This document shows positions 24,524 through 38,301 of a stretch of 64,000 nucleotides of DNA, in pieces (position 1 is the stretch's first letter; each line of letters begins with the position of its first letter). The notes beneath the pieces are model-generated. The model made no database searches. It was given only the letters and a program-made list of their open reading frames with translations, and was not told the origin of the DNA. The translations under genes were made by a program, and so were the position numbers. Origin of the DNA: Piscicola geometra (lineage: Eukaryota > Annelida > Clitellata > Hirudinida > Piscicolidae). The DNA lies in contig OX030963.1 of the NCBI GenBank assembly GCA_943735955.1, positions 8,456,179 to 8,520,178 on the forward strand, read 5' to 3'.

Positions 24524-26252
24524 TAGAGGTTGGACATAGACGATTTTTCATTCCCGGTCCCGTCCCGTTCCCAAATTTTCTTTTCTCGTCCCGTCCCGTT
24601 CCCGATGGGCCATCAGAACATTGATTCCCGTTCCCGCAACTCGATTCCCGGTCCCGACCTGTTCCCGAAACTTTTTTGACCCGGTCTCGACCCATTTCAA
24701 CAACAAAAATTTTGTTCAATCATTTATTTTTGCTGCCGTTTTCACCGGTCCCAAACTTGCTAGTCCTAAAATTTTTTAAAGTTCATTATTTGAAAGTAAG
24801 AAAATATTTCTTTCAACAAAATTAAAAAAACACGATTTAAATTTCAAATTATTTTTGAAATGAAAGTATTAAAGTTAGTCATTGTTTTGGAGTAATTCAA
24901 TCAAGTTTTTATTGCTTTTAACACGGGATCAAAAGTTTAAGCTTTCAAATGAGATGATCTTGGGTCTGAAGTTAAACGACCACATGTTGACAAATTCCGT
25001 TCACAGGTATACTTGCAGGTATACTAAAAAAATTTTTTGCTACTTTTTGTAGTATTTGAATTTTTTTTTACTCCAATAGATTTAACATCTTTATAATCTT
25101 CAATTTTGGTGGGTCGTAATTGTGAATATTTGTATAATTCATTCTCTTCTGAATCTTTTCTCTTGTTCATTATTATAAATTCTTCAATGTTAGTAATATG
25201 TTTTTTGACAACATTCTTATTCTCCACAACTGCACAAATAAAATCATTTGTATAATTTGATAGTAAAAAAATTGTATTCTAATTTTTACGTTATAAAAAC
25301 TAACATAAAGGGTATGAATAACCATCATGTGTTTTTTTTATCAACGTCACTGCAGCTTGGTCTGGCTGTACAAAATGGAATTAAATGTTCTCTAATGCAA
25401 GTCTTGGTATTCATTTTTTTTCTATCCCAAACTTTTTAAATATTATTTTTCTATACTGGGGGATGCAACAGACATGCTGCCATATGAATAAGATCAATGG
25501 GTGAACGGATAGCTGAGTGAATGAACGGGTAGCTGAGTCAGCAACGACTCTCGGCTTGACCAATAATGAAAGGTCCTAGGTTCAAGTGCAACCAATGCCC
25601 TAGTAACCCAAAAGCGCAAATGAAAATATGCAGCCTAAGTGGCCTGGAAGCCCGTTCGGGTTATACACCACTATAAAAATGCTCGTCATTATTATTCTTA
25701 TTATTAGGCATCTTTTTTTTGTCAAAATGATCAACTGAGCATTCAACTAGAAATTAATAATTTAAATTCAAAGTATAAATTTATAAACTAAAAATAATAT
25801 AACTGACCAGTTTGATTTCATCTGACAAGTTTTCATCATCACCATTTGTTCTAATTTTCCTAATATTTGGACTCGCCATAACAACTTCAAATGTAATGTT
25901 AGAGATTTTGACATTGACAGCGCAATGGTGACTTCGTCATACATTTCTATTGCATTTAATACTTATTTCAAGTACGGAGTATCGATGAAATAGAGATTTC
26001 CATACTGCTGGAATATAATTGTTAAAAAATTCACTCTTAATTCCAGTTTTTCCCGTTCCCGTTTTAAAAGTTGATTCCCGTTTTCGATTTTTCCAGTTCC
26101 CGATTTGAATATTGATTCCCGTTCCCGTTCCGAAAACCTATTCCCGGTTCCCGACTTTTCCTGTCCCGAAATTAATTTTCATTCCCGTTCCGCGGGAGTC
26201 CCGCAGGTACCCGCGGGTACCCGGTTGGATCGGGTACCCGGTCTGACCTCTA
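24524..26252. mobile_element. hAT-like non-autonomous element with GC-rich CCCG ends, long copy
   Basis: The ends TAGAGGTTGGAC and GTCTGACCTCTA are inverted. The first 150 bp and last 220 bp are built from repeats of TTCCCGTTCCCG and GTCCCGTCCCG, while the core is AT-rich. A shorter related copy with an intact 8-bp duplication lies at 43776-44423. Flanks here (ATTGCTTC / GTACCTAT) do not match. A tRNA-like SINE sits inside at 25490-25700. Confidence 0.7.
25490..25705 (+). mobile_element. tRNA-like SINE, second family
   Basis: An A-box-like GGTAGCTGAGTCAGC and a B-box-like GGTTCAAGTGC lie about 45 bp apart. They are followed by a body ending CACTATAAAAATGC and an ATT-repeat tail. It has a different body from the SINEs at 30075, 44888 and 58296. 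Confidence 0.5.
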
Positions 26253-26612
26253 GTACCTATGTATGTGTTTTAGCATAAATATTTGTTCACAGTTAAGAAA
26301 TAATAGAACCATGTTAGAAATTTTGTTTTGACAATAGAATTAGTCAAGAGCCCAATGATCCGTATTTGGACACATTACAAAAACATCAAAATATTCGAAA
26401 TTTTGAGTTATTATCAAAGTTTCGATAAGAAGACCCCAAACTAAACTGGAATTATGAATTACAACTTTTTACATAGTATGGATCATGGGACGGGTTCTTA
26501 TGGGTTGATAATTTCAGAAATTTTATTTCAAATTCAAGCTTCACATATTTTTTTGCCCCACCCAACTCCTAATTTTAATTTCCTTCGCCTCCTCTTCTTC
26601 CAAACATCACAG
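26253..26612. other. AT-rich stretch ending in a strong splice acceptor
   Basis: There is no gene. The last 35 bases (CGCCTCCTCTTCTTCC then CATCACAG) are a textbook polypyrimidine tract and acceptor for the exon-like block at 26613. Confidence 0.5.
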
Positions 26613-26823
26613 GTACACGGACTGTGTTCTAAGGATCTGTCCAAATGTAAAGCCTGAAAGGGTGGCTTTGTTGCTCGAAAAAATCGGTTTCGAAGCGGTT
26701 GTGGCCATTCCGAAGAGTGTCCTCATCAAGGGAGAGCTGGTCAGAGACCTCATCCTGGTTAAAAACTTTGCGTCTCTCAGAGAGGTGATTGCTTTGCGTT
26801 TACTTGAAGCCCGCCTCATTTAG
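26613..26823 (+). CDS. putative terminal exon of an unidentified plus-strand gene
   Basis: After the acceptor, one base completes a codon. A 69-codon frame then runs to TAG at 26821: CVLRICPNVKPERVALLLEK, then GFEAVVAIPKSVLIKGELV and VIALRLLEARLI. GC content is well above the flanks. It may be the last exon of the gene suggested by 23869-24340, with the hAT-like element at 24524-26252 in the intron. The family is not recognised. Confidence 0.45.
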
Positions 26824-27341
26824 AACCCGCTTCACATTTACTATGAAGGCATTCAGGTTTTATGCATCTAAACGGCTTTGACTTCATGTTTAGTGAAAAA
26901 ATAAAAAATAATTGTTGAAACAGAATAACGAAATTATCGATCTGAAACTACAATATTTAACAATTCTATGTTTTTGGTACTTAGTGGAAAAATACCTATA
27001 TTTTCGAACATTTATTTATTGGCATTTCAGGGTAATCTTTTATTTTAGAAAACATTTCTAATAAGGTTCTCGAAGAGGCGAGTTCTAGATGAGACAAGTT
27101 CTAGACGGGTCCTGCAATCTGTTGCAATGTGGCTTGGGAGAGTTCTTTTATGATTGGTGGCTACAATCATTTGTAGTCTATTGAGCATTCAATTCAAACT
27201 GTTTACTTGACTAAAGCGGTTGAATTCTTTATTGTCGGAAATGAAATTATAGTTTTTTTAATTAGTCATACTAAAGATATTTTCACAAAAATCGGAGTAA
27301 TTAAACTCATTCTTTTACGGATTTTGTGTTTTACTATTCAG
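26824..27341. other. AT-rich intergenic or intronic stretch
   Basis: No open frame of note. It ends in TTTTACTATTCAG, a good acceptor for the following coding block. Confidence 0.4.
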
Positions 27342-27360
27342 CTTGGTGTCAAAAACAACA

Positions 27361-28212
27361 ATGATTAAACAAAATTTCACAAAACAGCCCAGGACAGAGG
27401 CAGAAGTGGTGCGAGCAGTCGACCGTATCTACAAGCCATCAAAATGCAATGCGATCTTCGAGCAGTGCACCCTGCCTAGCATTCATTTCCTCCCACGAAT
27501 CTTCATTCTTCCCAACGAACTCATGTTCTTCATCAGAAACGCAAGCAAAGACGATGCTGAGTGGTTGTTTAAAGAGATGAGGGGCGCCAGTGAAGAGAGC
27601 AGAGGCTACGGTCTACACGAATTCCCAACTCTGGCTGCCTTCAAAGTTTGGATGATGATGGATAACTACTGCGTGGTGTACCACCTGATGAGGAAAAAAG
27701 ATTTCTACAGACAGAAGGATGGTGGTTTGATCAGCCACGGGACACTGATGTCATGTTTGAAGGATGCTGAAGTTCTGAAGAGCCTGGACCTGAAAGAGTG
27801 TCCCGCAGTGGCAAGCACTTTCGTCAGCGACTCGTGGCATGTGAGATCGCCTGCAAGCAATGCTGCAGAAAGCTTCGTTATTGTCTTATCGAAATACAGA
27901 AACCAGCGGCTGGGGAGAGAAGTCTTAAGAATTGAAATGGCAATTGAAAAAGAACTTGGATTCGACATAATGGTGAACGACACATTGAGCAACAACATTC
28001 AACTGACCAAGTCTCTGGTGAATGCGGTGGACACGAGCGTGATGACAGATGTGGGCTCCATTCCCAACACTTGCTACCTCAAAGAGGGTGGCTGGGTCGG
28101 AGTGTGTCTCCACGTTTACGACTTTGTACGCAATTCGTACCCGTCGTTCAGTCGCATGGTTGATGCTAACAATGACGCAATCCTGTCCAATAAACTTGTC
28201 TCAAAGATTTGA
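27361..28212 (+). CDS. GNAT-superfamily N-acetyltransferase-like protein
   Basis: This is a 283-codon frame from an ATG in good context (ACAACAATGA) to TGA. A splice acceptor at 27340-27341 sits in frame just upstream, so the exon may start at 27342 with further N-terminal exons to the left. The C-terminal half resembles fungal and invertebrate GNAT proteins of the MPR1 type. A beta strand with FVIVLSKYRNQRLGREVL gives the R/QxxGxG/A acetyl-CoA loop (the last Gly/Ala is replaced by Glu). It continues with ELGFDIMVNDTLSNN, SIPNTCYLKEGGW and a hydrophobic end. Such enzymes transfer acetyl from acetyl-CoA to an amine. The substrate is unknown. Assignment is from fold motifs only, and the degenerate loop leaves activity uncertain. 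Confidence 0.6.
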   Translation: MIKQNFTKQPRTEAEVVRAVDRIYKPSKCNAIFEQCTLPSIHFLPRIFILPNELMFFIRNASKDDAEWLFKEMRGASEESRGYGLHEFPTLAAFKVWMMMDNYCVVYHLMRKKDFYRQKDGGLISHGTLMSCLKDAEVLKSLDLKECPAVASTFVSDSWHVRSPASNAAESFVIVLSKYRNQRLGREVLRIEMAIEKELGFDIMVNDTLSNNIQLTKSLVNAVDTSVMTDVGSIPNTCYLKEGGWVGVCLHVYDFVRNSYPSFSRMVDANNDAILSNKLVSKI

Positions 28213-28274
28213 CATTTTGTTCACATTTCCTATGACTAATTTCTTTGTTACCTATTAATTTCAATAATTACCTG

Positions 28275-28280
28275 AATAAA
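28275..28280 (+). promoter_or_regulatory. polyadenylation signal AATAAA
   Basis: A canonical AATAAA lies 63 bases after the stop of the GNAT-like gene. Another AATAAA follows near 28318. Confidence 0.55.
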
Positions 28281-28499
28281 AAATAGTCATTTGAACTTGC
28301 TTAAATTAAATGGATTGAATAAAATCATCATTTTTCAAAGGTGAAATACCAAGTGAAACATTGCAGAAGGATCGAAAGTGGCTGTTTGAATAAAAAATTA
28401 TTTCCGTTACTTTTATAGGGTTTGGAAACAGAGAAAGAAACTTGAATTCTAATTTACTCTTTTTAGTTGTGCAATGTCAACCGACTCAACGCCGATGAC

Positions 28500-28683
28500 T
28501 TAAAGACCACCACGGGTCGATTCGACGCTCACTGTGCTTTTATTTTTAAGGTTATTTTGTAGTAATTTCATGACTTTGTCTAAACTTTTATTGACAATCT
28601 AACCCACTTTTCAGATGTAAAGTTCGTGACTGTATGGGTCGAAACGACCCATGAAATGAATAATACGAATTGAATAGCTTAAG
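28500..28683. mobile_element. possible piggyBac-type MITE remnant
   Basis: GGGTCGATTCGAC at 28514 and GGGTCGAAACGACCC near 28637 resemble piggyBac terminal motifs. TTAA occurs at both edges. The ends are not a clean inverted pair, so the call is tentative. Confidence 0.25.
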
Positions 28684-29218
28684 GGAAATTTTGGGGATAT
28701 TTTTTCACGATTACAAAATTAGCAGTTCATAATTAACAAAATTAATAGACATTTTCGACAGTTTTGTTTTGAATGCATTTTATGCAGCTTAAACGACTAC
28801 CTGATGAGTTTAAATATACTGGGTGATTAAGAATCATTTTTCATCATGTTTCTTTCATATAGCTCTGCTCTTTAAATTTTAAAAAGCTGCTTCTTCCTTT
28901 TTTAAGCTCAAATTCACGCCAGAAGATGAAAAGATTGAAGGCTGAAACGTCTATCATATGTTGAAAAAACATTTTGTCTAAGTCTAACGAAATATTTGTT
29001 TTTACTACTAATTAATGCCATTCACATGATAATAGCACTAACTAGTTTTTCTTTTTCCTTTGTAACTTCTTCGGGTAATACTCGAAGATTTATGCATACA
29101 GTTCTGACTAATTCAATACAGCGATTTTGCGTTTCACGGAGCAATTTAATTAAAGTAAAAAATTATTTGTAACAACTGTTAGTCAAGCATCCAGATGTTC
29201 CATCAGGTTGAATTGGCT
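28684..29218. other. AT-rich stretch, no recognised feature
   Basis: No open frame or repeat of note. Confidence 0.3.
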
Positions 29219-29870
29219 CACCTCCGTGATCATTACCAAAAATTACTTTATTTTCTAACAATACCCCGTTTTGGCATCACAAAGGCACCAAATTTGAAGT
29301 CATATTTTCCAGATTTACATATGTTTGTAGTTTTTTGTTTGGTGAAGGCTGTATAGTTTTTGAGGTTTTCTTTTCTTATAGTTTTTTCAACTCTCTCATT
29401 TTTTGAAAACATTTCAACTTTTAAAATCGGGGGTCTAATGATGTGGCAATTCTCGACCATTGGATATTCTGATTATTCATTTTCTCCTCCAATTTGGGAA
29501 TAAATTTTGTTTGTGAAATGAATGACATAAGCTGGATCATCTTCTGGAGTGCTTATTTCTTGTGTAAAGTGACAAATTGCAAGTAACACTAATGAATATT
29601 TCAAGTCTTTTTCACCCCCTAGAAGTTAGGCTGCAAATCTTCAAGAAATTATAAGTTTTTTTGATGAAATGCAATTTTTCCCATTCGTTTGTTGACATTA
29701 AATTAGTAGTGTTTGTGTTCCCTTGCTGACAATTTAGCCAAAACAGCAAAAAACAGTTTAATTTGGATAACATGGTCCGTGATCATTACAAAAAAATGAC
29801 TTGATTTTCAAACAATACCCCGTTTTGGCATCACAAAGGCACCAAATTTAAAGTCATATTTTCCCGATTT
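29219..29870 (-). mobile_element. hAT fragment bounded by a 90-bp direct repeat
   Basis: The segment containing CCCCGTTTTGGCATCACAAA is present at 29227-29316 and again at 29778-29867 in the same orientation with few differences. Between them the minus strand carries damaged hAT coding sequence, with the LDPRFK region shifted out of frame near 29430. Confidence 0.6.
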
Positions 29871-30074
29871 AGATGGCATGTACTGTCCTAAACTGAAACG
29901 TCTTCAAAATGGTACAAACCTTCCATCCACTTCCACATACTCATGTGGAATTTTATAGTTTTTATTGCCACATGTCATGATCAGCGCCCATTGGAGCAAA
30001 CTTTGTTTTTTTAACTTCAACAACTTCTGATATTAATTAAAAAATTCAAATCTTAGACATTAAGATATTAATTT

Positions 30075-30331
30075 GGGGAGCGGGGATGGCTTAGTTGGTA
30101 GACGTCGGACTTGCAACTTAAAGGTTGCCAGTTCGAATCCTTGGAAGCAACCGTGAACTATCATATACCTAGTGTATATGATGCGGTGTTTGCGACGTAT
30201 GCATTGAAAGATGTGTACGTCGTGTGGAGTGGCGCCTTGGCGCATAAGAACCATGGTTCTCAGAACCATTGTAACATGGCATGCGTCTGTCAGGCTGTGA
30301 ATAGTATAGACCAAAAAAAAAAAAAAAAAAA
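30075..30331 (+). mobile_element. tRNA-derived SINE, copy A
   Basis: An RNA polymerase III A box (TGGCTTAGTTGG, 30087-30098) and B box (AGTTCGAATCC, 30130-30140) are spaced as in a tRNA. The body contains ACTATCATATACCTAGTG and TGGCGCCTTGGCGC and ends in an 18-A tail. The body is shared with the copies at 44888 and 58296. Confidence 0.85.
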
Positions 30332-30494
30332 ATTCACATATATTTCGTGATAATAAATTGGTTAATACACAGACAACAGTCTTTGACCACAATGCCTGCA
30401 ATGGTTCGCCTCTACCATTTTAAACCCCTATTAGGATAGTGACATCTTTAAAAAAAAAATCTGATATGTATTTATTTAAATATCATAAAAATCA

Positions 30495-30617
30495 CTATGA
30501 CTTTTTATCTTGAAGACTTTTTATTCTGAAAACTTTTTATCCTGAAGACTTTTTATCTTGAAGACTTTTTATCTTGAAGACTTTTTATTCTGAAGACTTT
30601 TTATTCTGAAGACTTAG
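30495..30617. repeat. 16-bp repeat (GACTTTTTATCTTGAA)n, copy 1
   Basis: Seven or eight units of GACTTTTTATYYTGAA. The same repeat is found at 34912-35040. Confidence 0.9.
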
Positions 30618-31432
30618 TTTCTCACTAAAATTAGATAGTTTCTTAGATAGCTTTCATAAAGAAGAGCTCGTTAAATTTGATTAATCAGGTTAAGGTTCTA
30701 AGATCCTTTAATGCTTTGCATATATCCATTAGCTTAGAAACCGAAACTCATAAATTATGCAAATGAGAGTAACGATTGACGTGGACAAATTTCTATTGTT
30801 TAAATTTATTAGATATTTTTCTCCATATTACTAGTAAAACATTTGCGGATGACTTTTATTCATTCTACTAAAATGGAGTCATATTTTGAGACAAATTATT
30901 TAAAAAATCTTTTGTTCTTATTGAATTTTTAATTCGTTCAGTAGTAAAGATTCGTGAGAAATGTGTAAAATTCTCATAATTAGAGCTAGACGAACAACAG
31001 AAATCCTCTATGATAAACTTACTTAAATTGAAGTCACAAAAGTTTAAAGCATTAACTCTTAATGATTAACATAACTTTAACATTCAGTCAAGACTTGAGT
31101 ATCCATATTCAAATAATCTACAAGATGATTATATCATATTCCATAAAAATAACACTAACCCTAACCCTAACCCACGCAGATCTTTTGACCTCTATAATGG
31201 TTATTTATAAAACAAAAACTTTAAAACCAAGTGCTGGTGGTTTTAGTGGTACAGCTGTAAGAGTTGATTTCCATAGATTCCAAAAGTATTAAAATCTTAT
31301 ACTAGAAAATGAATAGTCATCAATACTTAGAGAAAATTCATCCCTCATCACTATCATCATCTCAGTAGTCTTTTTCATTAGCATCATCATTATCATCATC
31401 TCAAAAAACTTTTTCATTAGCAATTAAAGAAG
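30618..31432. other. AT-rich stretch with a short telomere-like run
   Basis: 31155-31173 contains three CTAACC units. Otherwise no gene or repeat is recognised up to the start of the hAT terminal repeat. Confidence 0.4.
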
Positions 31433-32229
31433 CATGGGCAGCGATCCTGGGGGGTCCATTTTTGTATTCAAAAATTTCTATTTGGATTTGACATAATCGT
31501 CAACCATGGCATAAAAGTAAATCTTTATACAGTAAAACATTGTGAGTATGTGTAGTTATAGTGATAGCTGTCTAAAACAAAATTATTCTTTGCTTACTTA
31601 AATACTACTTCACCTAGTTTTATTTATCACTATAGCGTAGGCGGGACTCTTGAAGGGGTCTGGGGTCCACCTTTACAAGAACCCCCTCACTCTTTTAAAA
31701 TACACATTTCTCAACTCTAATTTTAATACGAGCCTAATCGTCAACCATTGGATGAAATGCTAATACAGTAATACATTGTGAGTATGTATGGGCAGGAATG
31801 CTAGGGAGATTCTGGGGTCCATCTTAACATGGATCCTACTCAGTTTTACAAACACAATAATTTCTTAACTCCTATCTTCATACAAGCATAATCGTCAACC
31901 AAAGCATGAAACATAATTTTTATTCCGTAATATATTTTTTCAATTTTTCAAGCAGACATTCAAAATGCTTTTCATAAAATATCAGTTCACTTTTTGCAAC
32001 CAGAAAGATTTACATTGGTCCTGGGGTCCATCTTACCATGGATCCTCCTCAGTTTTACAAACACAATAATTTCTCAACTTTTATCTTAATACAAGGATAA
32101 TCGTCAACCATAGCATGAAACAGAATTTTTATTCAGTAATATATTTTTTCAATTTTTGCGGGCAGACATTCAGAATGCTTTTCAGCAAGCAGACAGATTT
32201 ACATTTGTATAAAAAAATCATTCATATTG

Positions 32230-32613
32230 TCCTACTTATTTTGCATGGGCGATATTCATCGGGGGATTCTGAGGTCCACTTCAATATCGACTCTTTTAAT
32301 TTTTTAGATGAACCAAAGTTAATGAATTTCAAAAGGCTTCGAACATTAACTAAAATTGTGGTTAAATCAAACTATAAGTTTCATATCGCATAACTGCCAA
32401 AAAGAAATGCTGAGGCATTTAGCTCATTCTATCGTTAGAAACACAGTGTGCACTGCTAATGCCGAATCAAGCCATTTTGGTGTTGTGGTTGACTGCAATG
32501 GGTTAGAGTTGGAATCGATATGCATTCGTTTTCTTGATGAAGCTTTGAATGTTAATGAACAATGGGTTTATTCAGCCCACCAGATACGATCGGAAAAACA
32601 TTATCTGCTGTAG
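32230..32613 (+). pseudogene. DUF4371-type hAT transposase fragment, inverted copy
   Basis: The plus frame reads AESSHFGVVVDCNGLELESI then CIRFLDEALNVNEQW, the conserved region after the N-terminal zinc finger of these transposases. The same segment occurs inverted at 34490-34860, so the element contains a 330-bp inverted duplication. Confidence 0.65.
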
Positions 32614-33162
32614 TCAGTGGTGCAACCAGACCTTTTCGAAGGGTCTCGCAATTTTTCGAAAATCGATGAGTTATTTTGGTAGGGGGGGGGGGGAGTAATG
32701 AATTTTTGAATATGCCATAGGGCAATTATACTTTCTCTGGATGGCCATCGGGTCTAAAATGATGACGTAACTCCAAGAATACTATGCAACTTAGCAGGGG
32801 CGGCGATCTGCGGAAAATCTTGGGGTTGAAATCAAAGAACCGGTATTGACCAATACAGTAAAAGCAATACTATTTAGTATTGTTCACTGTAGTGCAACTT
32901 ATTTTTGTATTACCAAACATTAAAAAAGTTTGATCCTCAATAAAAATACTTTTCTATTGCTACTTTTGAAAAGCGATTTGAAAAAAAACAATAGCTTTAT
33001 ATTATTTCTCATCTATATAAATTCAATTACAACTAGCAATCAACAAATCAAATAAATTTTATAACATCTTGTTTTCCATTCATTTCTGAGTACAATAGTT
33101 TAAAAAAATTACAAATAGATTTAAATTTGCCAAACTTATAAACAAACATTGGGAGATTTTTT

Positions 33163-33207
33163 TGGCCCACAGTGTATATTTAGAATCTGAATATACACTG
33201 TGGGCCA
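33163..33207. other. perfect 18-bp hairpin with 9-nt loop
   Basis: TGGCCCACAGTGTATATT is followed by TAGAATCTG and then the exact reverse complement of the first arm. It lies inside the inner hAT element. Confidence 0.9.
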
Positions 33208-33451
33208 TTTCAATAACATAAAATACCCTCTCTGCCTGTTCTACTGCCCTCTCCCCACAGCTTGTTTACTCCAATTTCCAAAAAAACCCCTTCGAAAGTC
33301 TGACCGACTAGCAAATTTTTCTGATAGTCTTTTTAAATCCAGACTGTTAAGTATATCCTGATGTGCATGACAAACGGCCAGTGAAGCAAAGCACTAAAAT
33401 ATCTTTTTGCAGTACATGACACACAAGCATCCACCTGATCAATCTTTCAAC

Positions 33452-34870
33452 CTAAGGAAACAGATGTCTGGCTTCCGGGATCATAGCTTGCATTATTTTT
33501 TGCGTTTGTGCTAAAGTTCTGTTTTCATTCTGGTCTTTAAACATAGTTAACTGTGAACAAAGACCAGTTTCATTTAACTCACGATACTGTTTGCAAATAT
33601 CATAGTTCATTTCACCAGTTAGCAACATTGTCTCCAGATGCAAGTATGAACGCAAACCAGGAGAATCTCGATTAAACCTTAAGTTGCATGATTGCAATGT
33701 CTATGACAGCGTAATATGCTGTTCGATAATGTTCCTGTGGTGTTGTTGCCACATAAGCTAGGCCCAGCCCACAATACTTTTGTGGCGGCTTTCACACTCG
33801 AGGTACAGCAATCGGCTTGAGATCAAATGCCAAAACCATATTATTGACATCTCTGAAAATGGCGTTAAACTGTTCCTCTGATCGTAGGCGACGCAGTTCT
33901 TGCACAACTGAATCAGTCGCTGCAACAATTTCACTGACCTTAGCACTTGCACACTGCGAAGACTTGTTTAACTGTTCCAGAAGTGAAAAAACCAAAACAA
34001 CTTCTTGAGGGCCTTGTTGAAAAAAAACCTCGAGCCTTGCAGCTGTTTCATCAGCAGTACCAATAGATTATAAGCTAACAAGTACCATTTCATAATGTTC
34101 AAGCACAGAAGACACTGTAGATACTCTGGTCAGCCATCTTGTAGGACAAAGAAGTTTTATACTATGATTTTTATTTAGTGGCTCATCAGAAAAGAGACAC
34201 TAAAGCATCACTAAATTGCTACTTGACCTTTCCTGAACGATTGTAAAAAGCATCTAACTCTTGGACAAACTGAAGTGCGGATAAAGGGATTTGCGGCAGC
34301 TGATTGCTGGGCATCAAGATTTGCACAATGTGCAAAACAGTGGAAAAACAATGCAAGCGGATGCTCACTGCTAATAATAGACTGACAACCGTTATATCGG
34401 CCGCTCATGTTAGCAGCGCCGTCATAAGTCTGAGTTCTTAGTTTATCTATAGGTAGCATAATTCTGATCAAAAAATCTTTTACTAAAGCAGATAATGTTT
34501 TTCCGATCTTATCTGGTGGGCTGAATAAACCAATAAACTGTTCATTAACATTCAGAGCTTCATCAAAAAAACGAATGCATGCCGATTTCTACTTTAACCC
34601 ATTGCAGTCTTGTGTGCCGTCAACCAAAACACCAAAATGGCTTGATTCGGCATTAACAGTGCACACTGTGTTTCTAACGATAGAATGAGCTAAAAGCCTC
34701 AGCATTTCTTTTTGGCAGTTATGAGATAGGAAACTTGTAGTTTGATTTAACCACAACTTTTGTTAATGTTTGAAGCCTTTTGAAAGTCATTAACTTTGGT
34801 TCATCTAAAAAATTAAAAGGGTCGATATTGAAGTGGATCTCAGAATCCCCTTATGAATATAGCCCATGCA
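33452..34870 (-). pseudogene. DUF4371/ZMYM-type hAT transposase remnant
   Basis: Reading the minus strand from 34870, broken frames give a zinc-finger-proximal part, FGVLVDGTQD-like sequence, QTYDGAANMSGRYNGCQS, HCFAHCANLDAQ, and near 33450-33700 the region leading to the C-terminal domain. Several stops and frameshifts separate them, so it is not functional. YDGAANMSG and HCFAHCANL are hallmark motifs of this hAT group. Confidence 0.8.
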
Positions 34871-34911
34871 AAATAAGTAGCACAATATGAAGGATTTTTT
34901 TATACAAAGAA

Positions 34912-35040
34912 AAAGACTTTTTATCCTGAAGACTTTTTATCTTGAAGACTTTTTATCCTAAAGACTTTTTATCCTGAAGACTTTTTATCCTGAAGACTTT
35001 TTATCCTGAAGACTTTTTATCCTGAAGACTTTTTATCCGT
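34912..35040. repeat. 16-bp repeat (GACTTTTTATCCTGAA)n, copy 2
   Basis: Eight units, nearly identical to each other and to the array at 30495-30617. Confidence 0.92.
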
Positions 35041-35640
35041 TAAAAAATAATTTTTATTGTATTTGATAAATTAAAGTTCGTTTTAATTATGTATTTTTTA
35101 AAAATATAGTCCGTTTTATTCATTTAAAATTGTGAAACAAATCTATTAAAAAAATAAAGTCCGTTATAGTTATAATTATAGTTCGTTTTAATTATGTAAT
35201 TTAAAAAAAATATAGTTTGTTTTATTTATTAAAAATTGTGATTCGAATTTATTAAAAAAAATCCGTTTTTTATACAAAAAGTCCGTTTTATTTATACTAA
35301 AATTTTAACAAGGAGGCTTTTTCTCCAAGAGACTTTTTCTCCAGGAGGTTTTTTTTCCGGGAGGCTTTTTGTAGAAGGTGTTTTATCCGAAGGCTTTTTC
35401 TCCGAGAGGCTTTTTATCATACATCCGTGTTTAATGGTTTTGAGGATGATGTGGTGATGATTGTGCTGTTGTATGAGTGTTGGTACTGTAGTGATGATTG
35501 AATTTTTTTGGTGTTGATAGTGATTTTTTGGCGGTGATTATCATGGTGGTGTGGGTGAGGTTGGATTATTGAGGTTGATTGTTTTTTTATATTTAAATTG
35601 ATATATATATACATATATTGGTAGTGGTCTAAAAACCGTT
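35041..35640. other. AT-rich stretch with AAGTCCGTTTTA-type dispersed repeats
   Basis: The phrase GTCCGTTTTA with TTTAAAAAATATAG recurs three times. 35316-35415 repeats the cluster at 19970-20036. No gene is seen. Confidence 0.5.
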
Positions 35641-35660
35641 TTATTTAACAAATTTATTTG

Positions 35661-35730
35661 AAGAGCGCTTTTGTTCACTTAGTAAAGGGCGCAATACAAA
35701 TCATTAGTGATTGATTGATTGATTGATATT
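35661..35730 (+). mobile_element. LINE 3' end fragment
   Basis: GAGCGCTTTTGTTCACTTAG and GGGCGCAATACAAATCATTA match the 3' UTR ends of LINE copies B and C and lead to a short GATTGATTG tail. All coding sequence is missing. Confidence 0.8.
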
Positions 35731-35903
35731 CAATAATTTCTATTATATATAATAATTTATATTGTAATTAATAATTTATGTTGTATTTAATAATTTGTAT
35801 TGTATTTGATAAATTAAAGTTCGTTTCAATTATGTAATTTTAAAAAATATAGTCCGTTTTATCTATTTAAAATGGTGTAACGAATCTATAAAAAAAATTT
35901 CGT

Positions 35904-38265
<2,362 letters not shown>

Positions 38266-38301
38266 GTTACTACTACAACTAACAATACTCATTACATTTT
38301 G

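Noticed and set aside
30075..30150. Functional tRNA gene
   Set aside because: A and B boxes are present, but the stems are imperfect and the unit continues into a SINE body with an A tail shared with two other copies.
31150..31175. Telomeric repeat (CTAACC)n
   Set aside because: Only about three units, not at a sequence end. Too short to indicate an interstitial telomere.
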